A stretch of DNA of 48,640 bases from Chthonomonas calidirosea (GCA_945882415.1 CAMCWC010000018.1:1-48640); one strand, 5' to 3'. Counted from the stretch's first letter, positions 25,450 to 33,934 are shown. A program made the numbers and translations. The notes: generated by a model not told the origin, from the sequence alone.

Positions 25450-28316
25450 ACGTTAATCGCAAAAAACTTATCGAAGTCGCCCTCCCCTTAGAGGCGATTA
25501 ACATCGCATCGGCACGGGAGAAATCCATCCGCCACGGACACCCGAGCACATTGCACCTTTGGTGGGCTCGGCGGCCGCTTGCGGCGGCTCGGGCAGTCAT
25601 CTTTGCCCAAATGGTCGATGATCCCAGCGCTTGGCCGGATCTTTTCCCGACAGAGAAGAAGCAAGAGCAAGAACGTCAAAGGCTATTCCGCATCATTGAA
25701 GACCTCGTGCAGTGGGAAAACACCACGAACGAGGAAGTGCTGCAGAAGGCGCGAGATGAAATTTGGCGTAGCTGGCGAAGGGCGTGCGCTCAAAACGTGG
25801 ACCATCCCCAAGCCAAGGAGTTGTTTGACCGGGAGAAACTCCCGGCCTTTCACGACCCTTTTGCCGGCGGTGGCGCATTACCTCTCGAAGCCCAACGCCT
25901 GGGGCTTGAAGCTTTTGCTAGCGACCTGAATCCGGTAGCGGTACTCATCAACAAGGCGATGATTGAGATTCCGCCGAAGTTCGCGGGAAGGCCGCCGGTG
26001 CATCCGGATGTTTCTCAATCCAAATCAATCTGGACAGGAGCGGAGGGCCTTGCCGAAGATGTGCGTTACTACGGCCAGTGGATGCGCGATGAAGCGGAGA
26101 AGCGCATCGGCCACTTGTATCCCAACGTCAAGGTCACGGCAGAAATGGTGGCTGAGCGGCCGGATCTTGGGATTTACCTAGACAAGGAGCTGACTGTCAT
26201 CGCCTGGATCTGGGCGCGGACCGTTAAGAGTCCGAACCCTGTGTTTCGGGATGTAGATGTGCCGCTTGCTTCCACCTTTATGCTCTCTACCAAGGCAGGG
26301 AAGGAAGCTTACGTTCAACCCGTAATCCAGAATGGGAGTTACCGGTTCTCCGTAAGTGTCGGTGAGCCGCAAGATCCCGCAGGCGCAAAGAACGGTACGA
26401 AATTGGCCCGCGGCGCGAACTTCTACTGTCTACTTTCTCACGTGCCTATTCCAAGCGATTACATTTATGGAGAAGCTACCGCCGGTCGCATGGGCGCTAA
26501 GCTGATGGCGATTGTCGCTGAGGGTGATCGTGGTCGCGTCTATCTTGCGCCCTCGCAAGAAATGGAAACGATCGCTCTTGAAGCGAGGCCGACTTGGAAG
26601 CCGGACTTGCCGATGCCCAAGAACCCGCGCTGGTTCTCTCCGCCGCTCTACGGCCTGCGAACCTATGGCGAACTTTTCACGAATCGCCAACTGATTACTC
26701 TAACAACTTTAACTGACTTAGTGCAAGAAGTGCGTGAACGGATAAAAGAACACGCTTTGGCCGCTGGCCTAAGTGCCGACGGCACGGGCATCCACGCTGG
26801 CGGCACCGGTGCAAGCGCCTATGCAGATGCTGCCGCGACCTACCTTGCATTTGCGATTGATCGCATTGCCATGACTGGAAACAGCCTTGTCCGGTGGAAC
26901 GCGGTAGGTCAAAAGGCACAGCACATTTTTGGCCGACAAGCGATTCCAATGCTCTGGGATTACGCAGAGACGAATGTGTTTGCGGAGGCAACGGGCAGTT
27001 GGGATTCTGCGGTCTTTTACAGTTCCGACCCGCTGACGTATTTACCTGCGAACTCAAGGGGCCAGGCAAGCCAAAGTGATGCGGCCCTCCAGTCAATTTG
27101 TCTGCACAAGGTCGTATCGACCGATCCGCCTTATTATGACAATGTTGGGTATGCAGACCTGTCTGATTTCTTCTTTGTTTGGCTTCGACCCGCACTGAGA
27201 AATATTTACCAAGCGCTATTCCATACTATTGCCGTTCCGAAAAGTGAAGAATTGGTGGCTACTCCTTACCGTCATGGGGGGAGAGAAGCTGCAGAAAAGT
27301 TCTTTCTTGACGGAATGACTCAAGCGATGAAAAGACTATGCGAGCAAAGTCACCCCGCGCTTCCGGTAACAATCTACTATGCCTTTAAGCAGTCCGAGTC
27401 GACGGTCGCCGGCGGGCAGGCAAGCACCGGTTGGGAGACCTTCCTGGAAGCCGTTATTCGATCTGGCTTCGCACTTACCGGTACTTGGCCTGTGCGTACC
27501 GAAATGAGAACGCGGCAAGTTGCTATGGACACAAATGCTCTTGCGTCCAGTATTGTGTTGGTCTGCCGCCGACGTGAGGCAACGGCGCCTATCGCCACTC
27601 GGCGCGATTTTTTACTTGCGCTTGAAAGGGAGCTTCCAAAAGCAGTCGCCGACCTCCAACGAGGCAACGTTGCGCCCGTTGACCTGCAACAAGCCGCAAT
27701 CGGCCCAGGCATGGCGATCTTTACGCGGTACGCCAAAGTGATGGACGCGGACGGCCGGCCGCTTTCAGTTCGCGACGCGCTGACCCTCATAAATAACGCA
27801 CTGGATGAAGCACTTGCGCACCAAGAGGGGGATTTCGACTCGGATACCCGCTGGGCAGTATCCTGGTTTGAACAATTTGGTTTTTCTGAAGGAAACTACG
27901 GTGTCGCCGAAACGCTTTCAACAGCTAAAAACACAAGCGTCGATGGAATTCGAGAAGCTGGGATTGGCACCCACGGCAAGGGCAAGGTCCGACTCTTCAA
28001 GCCCGAAGAGCTCCCGGATGACTGGACCCCGGAATCAGACTCTCGGCTGACGGTGTGGGACATGGTGCACCACCTCATCAAATCGCTTGAGCAAGGCGAA
28101 GAGGTTGCCGCAAAGCTTTTAGTGAAGTTAGGGAGCAACGCTGAAACGGCTCGGGAACTCGCCTATCGGCTTTATTCCATTTGCGAACGCAAAAAGCGAA
28201 GCGCGGATGCGTTGCGCTACAACGCCCTCGTGCAAAGTTGGCCCGAACTTTTGCGGTTGGCACAGGCACCATCGCAAACTAAGAGTGAGCCGCAGACGAC
28301 GCTACAATTCGAATGA
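25446..28316 (+). CDS. DUF1156-type adenine-specific DNA methyltransferase
   Basis: A 956-aa protein. The N-terminal DUF1156 pattern is IEVALPLEAINIASAREKS then HLWWARRPLAAARAVIFAQ. The SAM-binding motif I is HDPFAGGGALPLEAQRLG (137-143 core), with SDLNPVAVLINKAM after it. The catalytic motif IV is DPPYYDNVGYADLSDFF at about 560, typical of N6-adenine or N4-cytosine methylases. The large spacing between the motifs and the size fit the COG1743 group, relatives of which are the PglX-like methylases of some BREX systems. It probably marks self DNA. ATG overlaps the previous stop; its stop overlaps the mntA start. Confidence 0.9.
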   Translation: MNVNRKKLIEVALPLEAINIASAREKSIRHGHPSTLHLWWARRPLAAARAVIFAQMVDDPSAWPDLFPTEKKQEQERQRLFRIIEDLVQWENTTNEEVLQKARDEIWRSWRRACAQNVDHPQAKELFDREKLPAFHDPFAGGGALPLEAQRLGLEAFASDLNPVAVLINKAMIEIPPKFAGRPPVHPDVSQSKSIWTGAEGLAEDVRYYGQWMRDEAEKRIGHLYPNVKVTAEMVAERPDLGIYLDKELTVIAWIWARTVKSPNPVFRDVDVPLASTFMLSTKAGKEAYVQPVIQNGSYRFSVSVGEPQDPAGAKNGTKLARGANFYCLLSHVPIPSDYIYGEATAGRMGAKLMAIVAEGDRGRVYLAPSQEMETIALEARPTWKPDLPMPKNPRWFSPPLYGLRTYGELFTNRQLITLTTLTDLVQEVRERIKEHALAAGLSADGTGIHAGGTGASAYADAAATYLAFAIDRIAMTGNSLVRWNAVGQKAQHIFGRQAIPMLWDYAETNVFAEATGSWDSAVFYSSDPLTYLPANSRGQASQSDAALQSICLHKVVSTDPPYYDNVGYADLSDFFFVWLRPALRNIYQALFHTIAVPKSEELVATPYRHGGREAAEKFFLDGMTQAMKRLCEQSHPALPVTIYYAFKQSESTVAGGQASTGWETFLEAVIRSGFALTGTWPVRTEMRTRQVAMDTNALASSIVLVCRRREATAPIATRRDFLLALERELPKAVADLQRGNVAPVDLQQAAIGPGMAIFTRYAKVMDADGRPLSVRDALTLINNALDEALAHQEGDFDSDTRWAVSWFEQFGFSEGNYGVAETLSTAKNTSVDGIREAGIGTHGKGKVRLFKPEELPDDWTPESDSRLTVWDMVHHLIKSLEQGEEVAAKLLVKLGSNAETARELAYRLYSICERKKRSADALRYNALVQSWPELLRLAQAPSQTKSEPQTTLQFE

Positions 28317-28618
28317 TGACGATCACCCCTGAGCAACAATCACAGATCGAACGAATCTGCTCCGATAAGTCGGTTGCCCGTCTTGCCGTCTTCGGCTCTC
28401 GCGCTCGCGGGCAGGAGTCCGTGTCCAGCGATCTCGATCTGCTCATTGAATTTGTTCCCGGCCATGCCCCAGGTTTGCTCGCTCTTGCAAATTTGGCGGA
28501 GTCCTTCTCCATCGTTTTTGATGGGCTACCAGTTGATCTTCGCACGCCTCGCGATCTTTCGAAGCATTTTCGAGAAGACGCCGCCCGCTCCGCTGAGGTG
28601 ATCTTTGCGGCCAGATGA
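28313..28618 (+). CDS. mntA: MntA-like nucleotidyltransferase antitoxin
   Basis: A 101-aa minimal nucleotidyltransferase. The full GSx10DxD motif is present: G28-S29 in VFGSRARG and D40-L-D42, with a third acidic position likely at D75 (VDLR). MntA proteins neutralise the HepT toxin by adding AMP units to a Tyr near its active site. It starts at ATG 28313 overlapping the methylase stop, or at ATG 28316. The next gene is hepT, overlapping by 14 nt. The order antitoxin-toxin and the position inside the defence operon are seen directly. Confidence 0.88.
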   Translation: MMTITPEQQSQIERICSDKSVARLAVFGSRARGQESVSSDLDLLIEFVPGHAPGLLALANLAESFSIVFDGLPVDLRTPRDLSKHFREDAARSAEVIFAAR

Positions 28619-28946
28619 CCGTTTGCGCGTAATCCATATGATTGAAGCGTGCGAAGAACTGGAGCGATTCATTTCCGGTCGGGTGCCGAAGGATTTGGAA
28701 ACCGATCGGATGCTTCTGTTCGCGGTGGTCCGTGCGCTTGAGGTTCTAGGGGAAGCCGGTGCTGGCGTTACGCCCGAAACTAGGCTTCTTGCCCCGGAAA
28801 TCCCTTGGACATTAATCGTTGCCACAAGAAACCGGCTTATCCACGGCTACTTCGATATTGACTCCGAGATTGTTTGGACAACGGCAAGCGAGGAAGTTCC
28901 GGTGCTCGTGCCTTTACTCATTAAACTGCGAGACAAACTGAGCTAA
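28605..28946 (+). CDS. hepT: HepT-like HEPN toxin
   Basis: A 113-aa all-helical HEPN protein (DUF86/HepT type). The ribonuclease motif is R75-N-R-L-I-H80-G-Y82, an exact Rx4HxY: Arg and His are catalytic and the Tyr is the residue AMPylated by MntA in characterised pairs. The TTG start at 28605 lies inside mntA; a TTG at 28623 is an alternative. The pair is therefore intact in its key residues. The toxin would cleave RNA when MntA is lost or blocked. It sits between the methylase and the DUF499 ATPase. Confidence 0.85.
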   Translation: MRPDDRLRVIHMIEACEELERFISGRVPKDLETDRMLLFAVVRALEVLGEAGAGVTPETRLLAPEIPWTLIVATRNRLIHGYFDIDSEIVWTTASEEVPVLVPLLIKLRDKLS

Positions 28947-28948
28947 AA

Positions 28949-31900
28949 ATGGCAATCACAAACCAAGAACGAATACGTCGCGGATTAGAGCTACTTCGAG
29001 AAGGCATCGTGCCCTTCGTTGAGCGGGAAATGAAGGCGAAGTATCAGCAAGATTGGTTTTTGACCATGCGCGATTCTGTGAGCGAAAGCCAAGCCGCTAA
29101 TCTTGGTACCGAAGCCAATCCAAAGTACGATTCCCGCTCCGTCCTCGCCGTCATTTGGCACCAATGGAATGATGTCTTTCGAGTAACTCTCGGCCAGGCC
29201 GAGCGAAGCATCGTAAGCGAACTTCGTAATGTCGGGAACAAGCTCGCCCACGAAGAATCGTTCTCCGGTGACGACACATACCGGTCACTCGACAGTATTG
29301 AAAGGCTTTTGCTTGCAGTCTCTGCACCTCAAAGCGAAGAAGTCGGCAAGATCAAGATGGAGTTGCTCCGGCTTCGCTTCGACGAGCAGGTACGCAATGA
29401 GAAGAAAAAGGAATCCAAGGGAACGGTCGAATCTGCCGTGACCGGCACCCTTAAACCTTGGCGTGAAGTTGTAAGCCCCCACCCCGATGTCGCCAGTGGC
29501 CGGTATCAGCAAGCCGAATTTGCTGCTGACCTTTGGCAGGTGCATCTCGGAGAAGGGTCACCCGAGTACCGGGAGCCGGCGGAATTCTTCCGCCGAACCT
29601 ACATGACGGAAAGCCTGACCAAGCTGTTACTCGACGCGGTTAGGCGCTTTACTGGCAATGGCGGAGACCCCGTAGTGCAGCTTCAAACCAACTTCGGTGG
29701 GGGCAAAACCCACTCGATGCTCGCCCTTTACCACTTGGTCTCGGGCAAAAGCGTGAGCGAGCTAGTTGGAGTTGAAAGGGTGATGACGGAAGCCGGCGCG
29801 AAATCGCTTCCAAGCATCAAACGAGTCGTTCTCGTTGGTAATAAGCTTTCTCCGGGCAATCCTAGCGTAAAAGCCGACGGCACCGTCGTACACACCCTCT
29901 GGGGCGAACTCGCGCACCAACTCGGCGGCAAAGCCGCGTACGAGAAGATTCGCGCCGACGATGAACGCGCTACGAGTCCCGGCGACAAGCTCCGGGAATT
30001 GCTGAACGAGTTTGGTCCGGCACTGATCCTCATCGATGAGTGGGTGGCTTACGCCCGGCAGTTGCATGCCGAAAGCGACCTTCCAGGCGGCAGCTTCGAA
30101 ACTCAGTTCTCCTTCGCTCAAGCCCTCACTGAGTCGGCCAAGCTCGCAAAGAACTGCCTTCTCGTCATCAGCCTTCCGGCTAGCGATACCGGCACGTCTC
30201 CCCATGCGCACGGTGAAGACATTGAGGTTGGTGGAGTACGGGGAAGACAAGCTCTGGAGCGGCTGCAAAACGTTGTTGGCCGTGTGGATTCATCCTGGCG
30301 TCCGGCCAGTGCCGAAGAAGGGTTCGAGATTGTCCGACGGCGTCTTTTTGAGCCCATCCTAGAACAAGAGCAGTTCAAAAACCGAGATTTTGTTGCGCGA
30401 AGCTTTTACGATCTGTACCGGACCCAGCACGAAGAGTTTCCGCCGGAATGTCGTGACACCGATTACGAAGATCGACTCCAGGCTGCGTATCCGATTCATC
30501 CGGAAGTGTTTGATCGGCTCTACTCCGACTGGTCAAGTCTCGCGAAGTTTCAGCGCACTCGTGGCGTGTTGCGGCTAATGGCCGCGGTAATCCATAGCCT
30601 TTGGGAGAAGGGTGATCGCAACCCTCTGATTCTGCCTTGCAACATTCCCATCGATGATCAGCGTGTTCAGTTCGAACTCACTCGCTATCTGCCCGACAAC
30701 TGGGTGCCCGTCATCGAAAAAGATGTCGATGGCCCAAGTGCCTTGCCCCTCCGCGTTGATTCCGAAGTGCCAAATCTGGGTCGGTACCATGCTTGCCGCC
30801 GAGTTGCGCGGACGATCTACTTAGGTTCCGCGCCTACAACAACCGCCGCCAACCGTGGTCTTGAAGACCGCCGGGTGAAACTTGGCTGTGTTATGCCCGG
30901 TGAGCAGCCAGCGATTTTTGGCGATGCTCTCCGGCGATTGGCCGGTTCTGCGACCTATCTCTATCAAGACGGCCCGAGGTACTGGTACTCCACGCAACCG
31001 ACTGTAACAAAACTTGCCGAAGATCGAGCCGAACAATACCGACGCGATCCCGATACGGTTGCTCACGAAATCGAAAAGCGAGCCCGGCACGATCTGCAAA
31101 ACAAGGGCGAGTTCTCGCGCGTTCACCCATTCCCGCAGTCTGGCGCAGACGTCGCTGATGATCGCGATGCCCGGCTAGTCGTTCTTGGGATTGAGCATCC
31201 ATACGGAAAGGAAGCTGACAATGCCGCTGAAACCTTTGCCAAAGAAATCCTGCGCTCAAGAGGGAATGCGCCGAGACTCTTCCAAAACAGCCTCGTTTTC
31301 CTCGCCCTTGACCGAGGCCGGCTTCAAGACCTCGAAGACTCCGTGCGCCGTTTTCTCGCTTGGCAATCGATCCTTGGTGAGCGAGACCAACTTGACTTAT
31401 CCCCGCACCAGGTGAAGCAAGCCGAGGTCCAAAAGACGGACGCCGATCGGTCCGTGAATGCTCGATTGCCGGAAGTTTTCCAGTGGCTGCTTGTCCCGGT
31501 GCAAGACGAGAAGAATCCTGCCGCACCAATTGAGTGGGAATCTCATCAGCTAAAGGGAGACGGCAGTTTGGCGCAGCGAGCTTCTAAGAAGCTAAGGGAC
31601 AAGGACCTGATCTATGTCACCCTTTCGCCATCCCGTCTAAAGATGGAGCTTGATCGCGTTCCTCTGTGGGATGGCAACTCGAAGAGCCACATCGCGGTTT
31701 CGGAGCTGGTTGACTACTTCGCGAAGTACCTCTATCTTCCGCGGCTCAAATCTTCTGGCCTTTTACTCAACGCCTTGCGAGATGGACTGAACTTGCTGAC
31801 GTGGGCTCAAGACTCGTTTGCCTACGCTGACTCGTTCAATGAAGAAACCGGCCGGTACATCGCCCTGCGGTCTGGTTGCGTTGTGAACTTCGGCGTGGAT

Positions 31901-32305
31901 GTCCCGGGTGGAGTCCTGGTGAAGTCCGATGTGGCCCAACGGCAGTTCCAGGCCGAAATCCCGGTTTCGCCGGTCCCCAGCGGCCCAAGGCCCGAGCCGA
32001 GACCCGAGGGTAATGACGTGACGAGTGGGCTATTCGAGGACCCTCAAGTTGAGCCAACGGCCAAGCCACGAGTTAATCGCTTCCACGGGAATGTATCGCT
32101 TGATGCATCAAGGGTCGGCCGCGATGCCGGTCGCATTGCGGACGAAGTCATCAGCCACCTCTCCGGCATCGTCGGCGCAAAGGTTAAGGTCACGCTAGAA
32201 ATCGAAGTGGACATTGCCGACGGCGTGTCTGATGACGTCATTAGGATCGTGACGCAAAACAGCCGAGACCTGAAATTCACGTCGCACGGCTTTGAAACGG
32301 AGTAA
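28949..32305 (+). CDS. DUF499 ATPase with N-terminal Swt1/HEPN-like segment
   Basis: An 1118-aa protein. Residues 1-125 are helical and end with R93-N-V-G-N-K-L-A-H101 then SFSGDDTYRSLDSIERLL, the pattern of Swt1-type HEPN domains. The ATPase core (COG1483/DUF499) has Walker A TNFGGGKTHS (N248-T254) and Walker B LILIDEW (D363, E364). RVNRFHGNVSLD and IEVDIADGVSD near the C-terminus are typical of the family. DUF499 proteins recur beside DUF1156 methylases in defence loci, and PglY/BrxC are functional analogues. ATG lies 2 nt after the hepT stop. It is the last gene of the operon; no terminator hairpin with a U-tract is obvious behind it. Confidence 0.88.
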   Translation: MAITNQERIRRGLELLREGIVPFVEREMKAKYQQDWFLTMRDSVSESQAANLGTEANPKYDSRSVLAVIWHQWNDVFRVTLGQAERSIVSELRNVGNKLAHEESFSGDDTYRSLDSIERLLLAVSAPQSEEVGKIKMELLRLRFDEQVRNEKKKESKGTVESAVTGTLKPWREVVSPHPDVASGRYQQAEFAADLWQVHLGEGSPEYREPAEFFRRTYMTESLTKLLLDAVRRFTGNGGDPVVQLQTNFGGGKTHSMLALYHLVSGKSVSELVGVERVMTEAGAKSLPSIKRVVLVGNKLSPGNPSVKADGTVVHTLWGELAHQLGGKAAYEKIRADDERATSPGDKLRELLNEFGPALILIDEWVAYARQLHAESDLPGGSFETQFSFAQALTESAKLAKNCLLVISLPASDTGTSPHAHGEDIEVGGVRGRQALERLQNVVGRVDSSWRPASAEEGFEIVRRRLFEPILEQEQFKNRDFVARSFYDLYRTQHEEFPPECRDTDYEDRLQAAYPIHPEVFDRLYSDWSSLAKFQRTRGVLRLMAAVIHSLWEKGDRNPLILPCNIPIDDQRVQFELTRYLPDNWVPVIEKDVDGPSALPLRVDSEVPNLGRYHACRRVARTIYLGSAPTTTAANRGLEDRRVKLGCVMPGEQPAIFGDALRRLAGSATYLYQDGPRYWYSTQPTVTKLAEDRAEQYRRDPDTVAHEIEKRARHDLQNKGEFSRVHPFPQSGADVADDRDARLVVLGIEHPYGKEADNAAETFAKEILRSRGNAPRLFQNSLVFLALDRGRLQDLEDSVRRFLAWQSILGERDQLDLSPHQVKQAEVQKTDADRSVNARLPEVFQWLLVPVQDEKNPAAPIEWESHQLKGDGSLAQRASKKLRDKDLIYVTLSPSRLKMELDRVPLWDGNSKSHIAVSELVDYFAKYLYLPRLKSSGLLLNALRDGLNLLTWAQDSFAYADSFNEETGRYIALRSGCVVNFGVDVPGGVLVKSDVAQRQFQAEIPVSPVPSGPRPEPRPEGNDVTSGLFEDPQVEPTAKPRVNRFHGNVSLDASRVGRDAGRIADEVISHLSGIVGAKVKVTLEIEVDIADGVSDDVIRIVTQNSRDLKFTSHGFETE

Positions 32306-32631
32306 GCGTTCGGTTGGCAAAAATCCATGGTTGACAAACGCCGCCGCGCGCTCCTTTAGGGTGTGGACCGAATCTTTCCTCCCGCCGCGCGCGGCCCGCT
32401 GCCTAGGCCCGAAAACAGAAATTTATGTTTCGCGCCTAAGGCGGGAACATTAAATAATAAATTTTCGCGCCCAAAACCACCGCGCGCCCCCCGGCCCTTC
32501 CGATCCCCCCGCTCCCCCAGAAAACCAACCCCCTTCAGAAAACCCACCCTCCCCCGCAAACCCCGCCGCCTTTTCATCACCCACCTAGCTCTCCCAATCG
32601 CCGCCCACGCCGCACAGCAACGGTCCCAATT

Positions 32632-32825
32632 GCCATTCAAAGCCACACAAAGCCACGCAAAGCCATCCAAAGCGCCGCCCCAAGATGCCACACAAAGCGC
32701 CCCCCAAAACGGCTGTAATTAATTAATCCCCCTGGGGGGGAACCATTAATTAATTCCGCTCCGAAAGTTTTCCCAGGCCATACAAGGCCACTCAAAGCCA
32801 TGCAGAGCCACACAAAGCGCCCCCC
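32632..32825 (+). repeat. Two arrays of 10-bp repeats, consensus GCCAYNCAAA
   Basis: The left array has four contiguous units (32632-32671) and, after 15 nt, a fifth at 32687-32696. The right array has four contiguous units at 32777-32816. Both arrays end in the identical 19-mer GCCACACAAAGCGCCCCCC (32687-32705 and 32807-32825), 120 bp apart. The 10-bp period equals about one helical turn, so a protein could bind each unit on one face. The arrays flank an AT-rich palindrome. The look is iteron-like, but no replication initiator gene is present. Confidence 0.85.
32717..32755 (+). repeat. AT-rich inverted repeat with C5/G5 core
   Basis: AATTAATTAAT (32717-32727) and ATTAATTAATT (32745-32755) are perfect reverse complements. 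Inside them lie CCCCC (32728-32732) and GGGGGGG (32734-32740), separated by one T. Each outer arm holds TTAATTAA, itself a palindrome. Exact symmetry is slightly broken by AACC on the right. It could form a cruciform or be a protein-binding centre between the two 10-bp arrays. Confidence 0.8.
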
Positions 32826-32937
32826 GGGGACCCCGTCCCCCCAACCCGGCACCGCAAAACCGGGACCGCCAACGCACCAACAAATCCGGCATCATCTGTC
32901 CGTAAGGCCGAGGACCAACTTCGGCGGAGACAAAAAC

Positions 32938-33534
32938 ATGAACCTGAAATTTGCCGCCGTTGCTTCAATCGCCCTCGTGAGCGGAATCGCTTCCGCCGAC
33001 CTGCTCATCAATGGCAGCTTCGAGTCGCCAGACACCAAAGGCGGTTGGGGAGCCTATCCAAACGATAAAGTCGGTGGATGGTTCGCTGAGCAGAACACGA
33101 TGGAAGTCGGAGCCGCATCCGTCTACGGCGTAACCGGCGCAACCGGACACCAGGTCCTCGAACTCGACTCCGCCGGAAACTCGAAGATCAGCCAGAACGT
33201 CAACACGACCGCCGGCCTCTACACCCTCACCTTCGACGCCGCCCTCCGAAACCACGTCGCCGCCAGCAGCGGAACCTTCGACGTCCTCTGGAACAATGTC
33301 CTCGTCGCCAGCATCTCGCCAACCATGACCAGCATGAAGTCCTTCAGCTTCACGCTTCAGGGAACCGGCGGAATGGACAAGCTCTCCTTCCTCGGAACCG
33401 GTAAGAGCGACTCCCTCGGCGGAGTCGTGGACAACGTCCAGCTCAAGACCGCTGCTCCAGTGCCAGAGCCAGCCTCCATGGCCATCCTCGGCCTCGGCGC
33501 CCTCGGCTTCCTCCGAAAGCGAAAGCAGAAGTAA
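32938..33534 (+). CDS. PEP-CTERM sorted exported protein, DUF642-like
   Basis: A 198-aa protein. A signal peptide (MNLKFAAVASIALVSGIASA) is followed by ADLLINGSFESPDTKGGWGAY, the opening of DUF642/choice-of-anchor-type beta-sandwich domains. The C-terminus is VPEPASMAILGLGALGFLRKRKQK: the VPEP motif, a hydrophobic helix and a basic tail, the sorting signal handled by exosortase in EPS-producing bacteria. It is probably anchored or released at the cell surface. GGAG lies about 9 nt before ATG 32938. No exosortase gene is in the window. Confidence 0.9.
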   Translation: MNLKFAAVASIALVSGIASADLLINGSFESPDTKGGWGAYPNDKVGGWFAEQNTMEVGAASVYGVTGATGHQVLELDSAGNSKISQNVNTTAGLYTLTFDAALRNHVAASSGTFDVLWNNVLVASISPTMTSMKSFSFTLQGTGGMDKLSFLGTGKSDSLGGVVDNVQLKTAAPVPEPASMAILGLGALGFLRKRKQK

Positions 33535-33557
33535 GGAAAGTAGGGAAGTCCTAAAAC

Positions 33558-33594
33558 AGGTCTCGGCTGGAAGCTCCAGCCGAGACCTTTCTAT
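33558..33594 (+). terminator. Terminator between PEP-CTERM and BON genes
   Basis: A perfect 14-bp stem AGGTCTCGGCTGGA / TCCAGCCGAGACCT with a 3-nt loop is followed by TTTCTATTT. The two genes converge on it, and its right end touches the BON stop codon, so it may serve both strands. Confidence 0.85.
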
Positions 33595-33929
33595 TTCTTA
33601 CTCGGAGCGACCACGAGTTTATTGATCACCTGGTTCACCCCCTTAATCTCCCGAACCAGCCGAACCATCAAAGGCCGCTCCGAAGGCGTCTTGACCTCAC
33701 CCTTCAAAGTCACGACTCCAGATTCGGCAAAAATCTCGACCCGAGAAATATCCACATCCTTGGTCTGAGACAACGAAAGCCGAACCCGACCGGCCAACTG
33801 GGCATTATTAGCCGCCCGCCCCGCCGTCTGCCCCAGCTTCTTAGCATCCGCCGCCAATTCCTTAGAATCCGTAGGATTACAACCCGCAACGGCTACCAAT
33901 ACCAAAAGCGTCAAACCTGCAAATCTCAT
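33591..33929 (-). CDS. BON-domain lipoprotein
   Basis: A 112-aa lipoprotein: signal MRFAGLTLLVLVAVAGC with lipidated Cys17. An Ala/Lys-rich linker is followed by one BON domain (residues about 42-110), with the characteristic VEIFAESGVVTLKGEVKTPSER and the terminal VNQVINKLVV. BON domains bind phospholipid or other envelope parts and occur in OsmY-like stress proteins. The gene is monocistronic, convergent with the PEP-CTERM gene and divergent from the kelch-like gene. TGC-TAAAAT five nt before the ATG gives an extended -10 and a candidate leaderless mRNA. Confidence 0.85.
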   Translation of the reverse strand: MRFAGLTLLVLVAVAGCNPTDSKELAADAKKLGQTAGRAANNAQLAGRVRLSLSQTKDVDISRVEIFAESGVVTLKGEVKTPSERPLMVRLVREIKGVNQVINKLVVAPSKK

Positions 33930-33934
33930 GTCCT

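Larger units (their letters stand above)
32306..32937 (+). other. Gene-free, C-rich stretch with repeats
   Basis: No convincing gene lies in these 632 nt. Open frames on both strands are low-complexity (Pro/Arg/Lys on plus, Gly/Trp/Leu on minus) and follow the repeats. From about 32460 to 32720 the plus strand is very rich in C and poor in G. TTGACA occurs at 32331-32336, but the best -10 at 17 nt (CTTTAG) is poor. The 3' half holds two arrays of 10-bp repeats and a central palindrome, listed separately. The last 60 nt hold the leader of the PEP-CTERM gene. Confidence 0.7.

Noticed and set aside
20687-32305. Complete BREX or DISARM system
   Set aside because: No pglZ, brxA, brxL, drmA or drmB gene is present; only the methylase, ATPase and helicase types are shared.
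32363-32722. 119-aa plus-strand ORF and overlapping minus-strand ORFs in the repeat region
   Set aside because: The predicted proteins are low-complexity, follow the 10-bp repeats and lack a start site or any domain.
32632-32825. CRISPR-like array
   Set aside because: Units are 10 bp and mostly contiguous, with no spacers of constant length and no cas genes.
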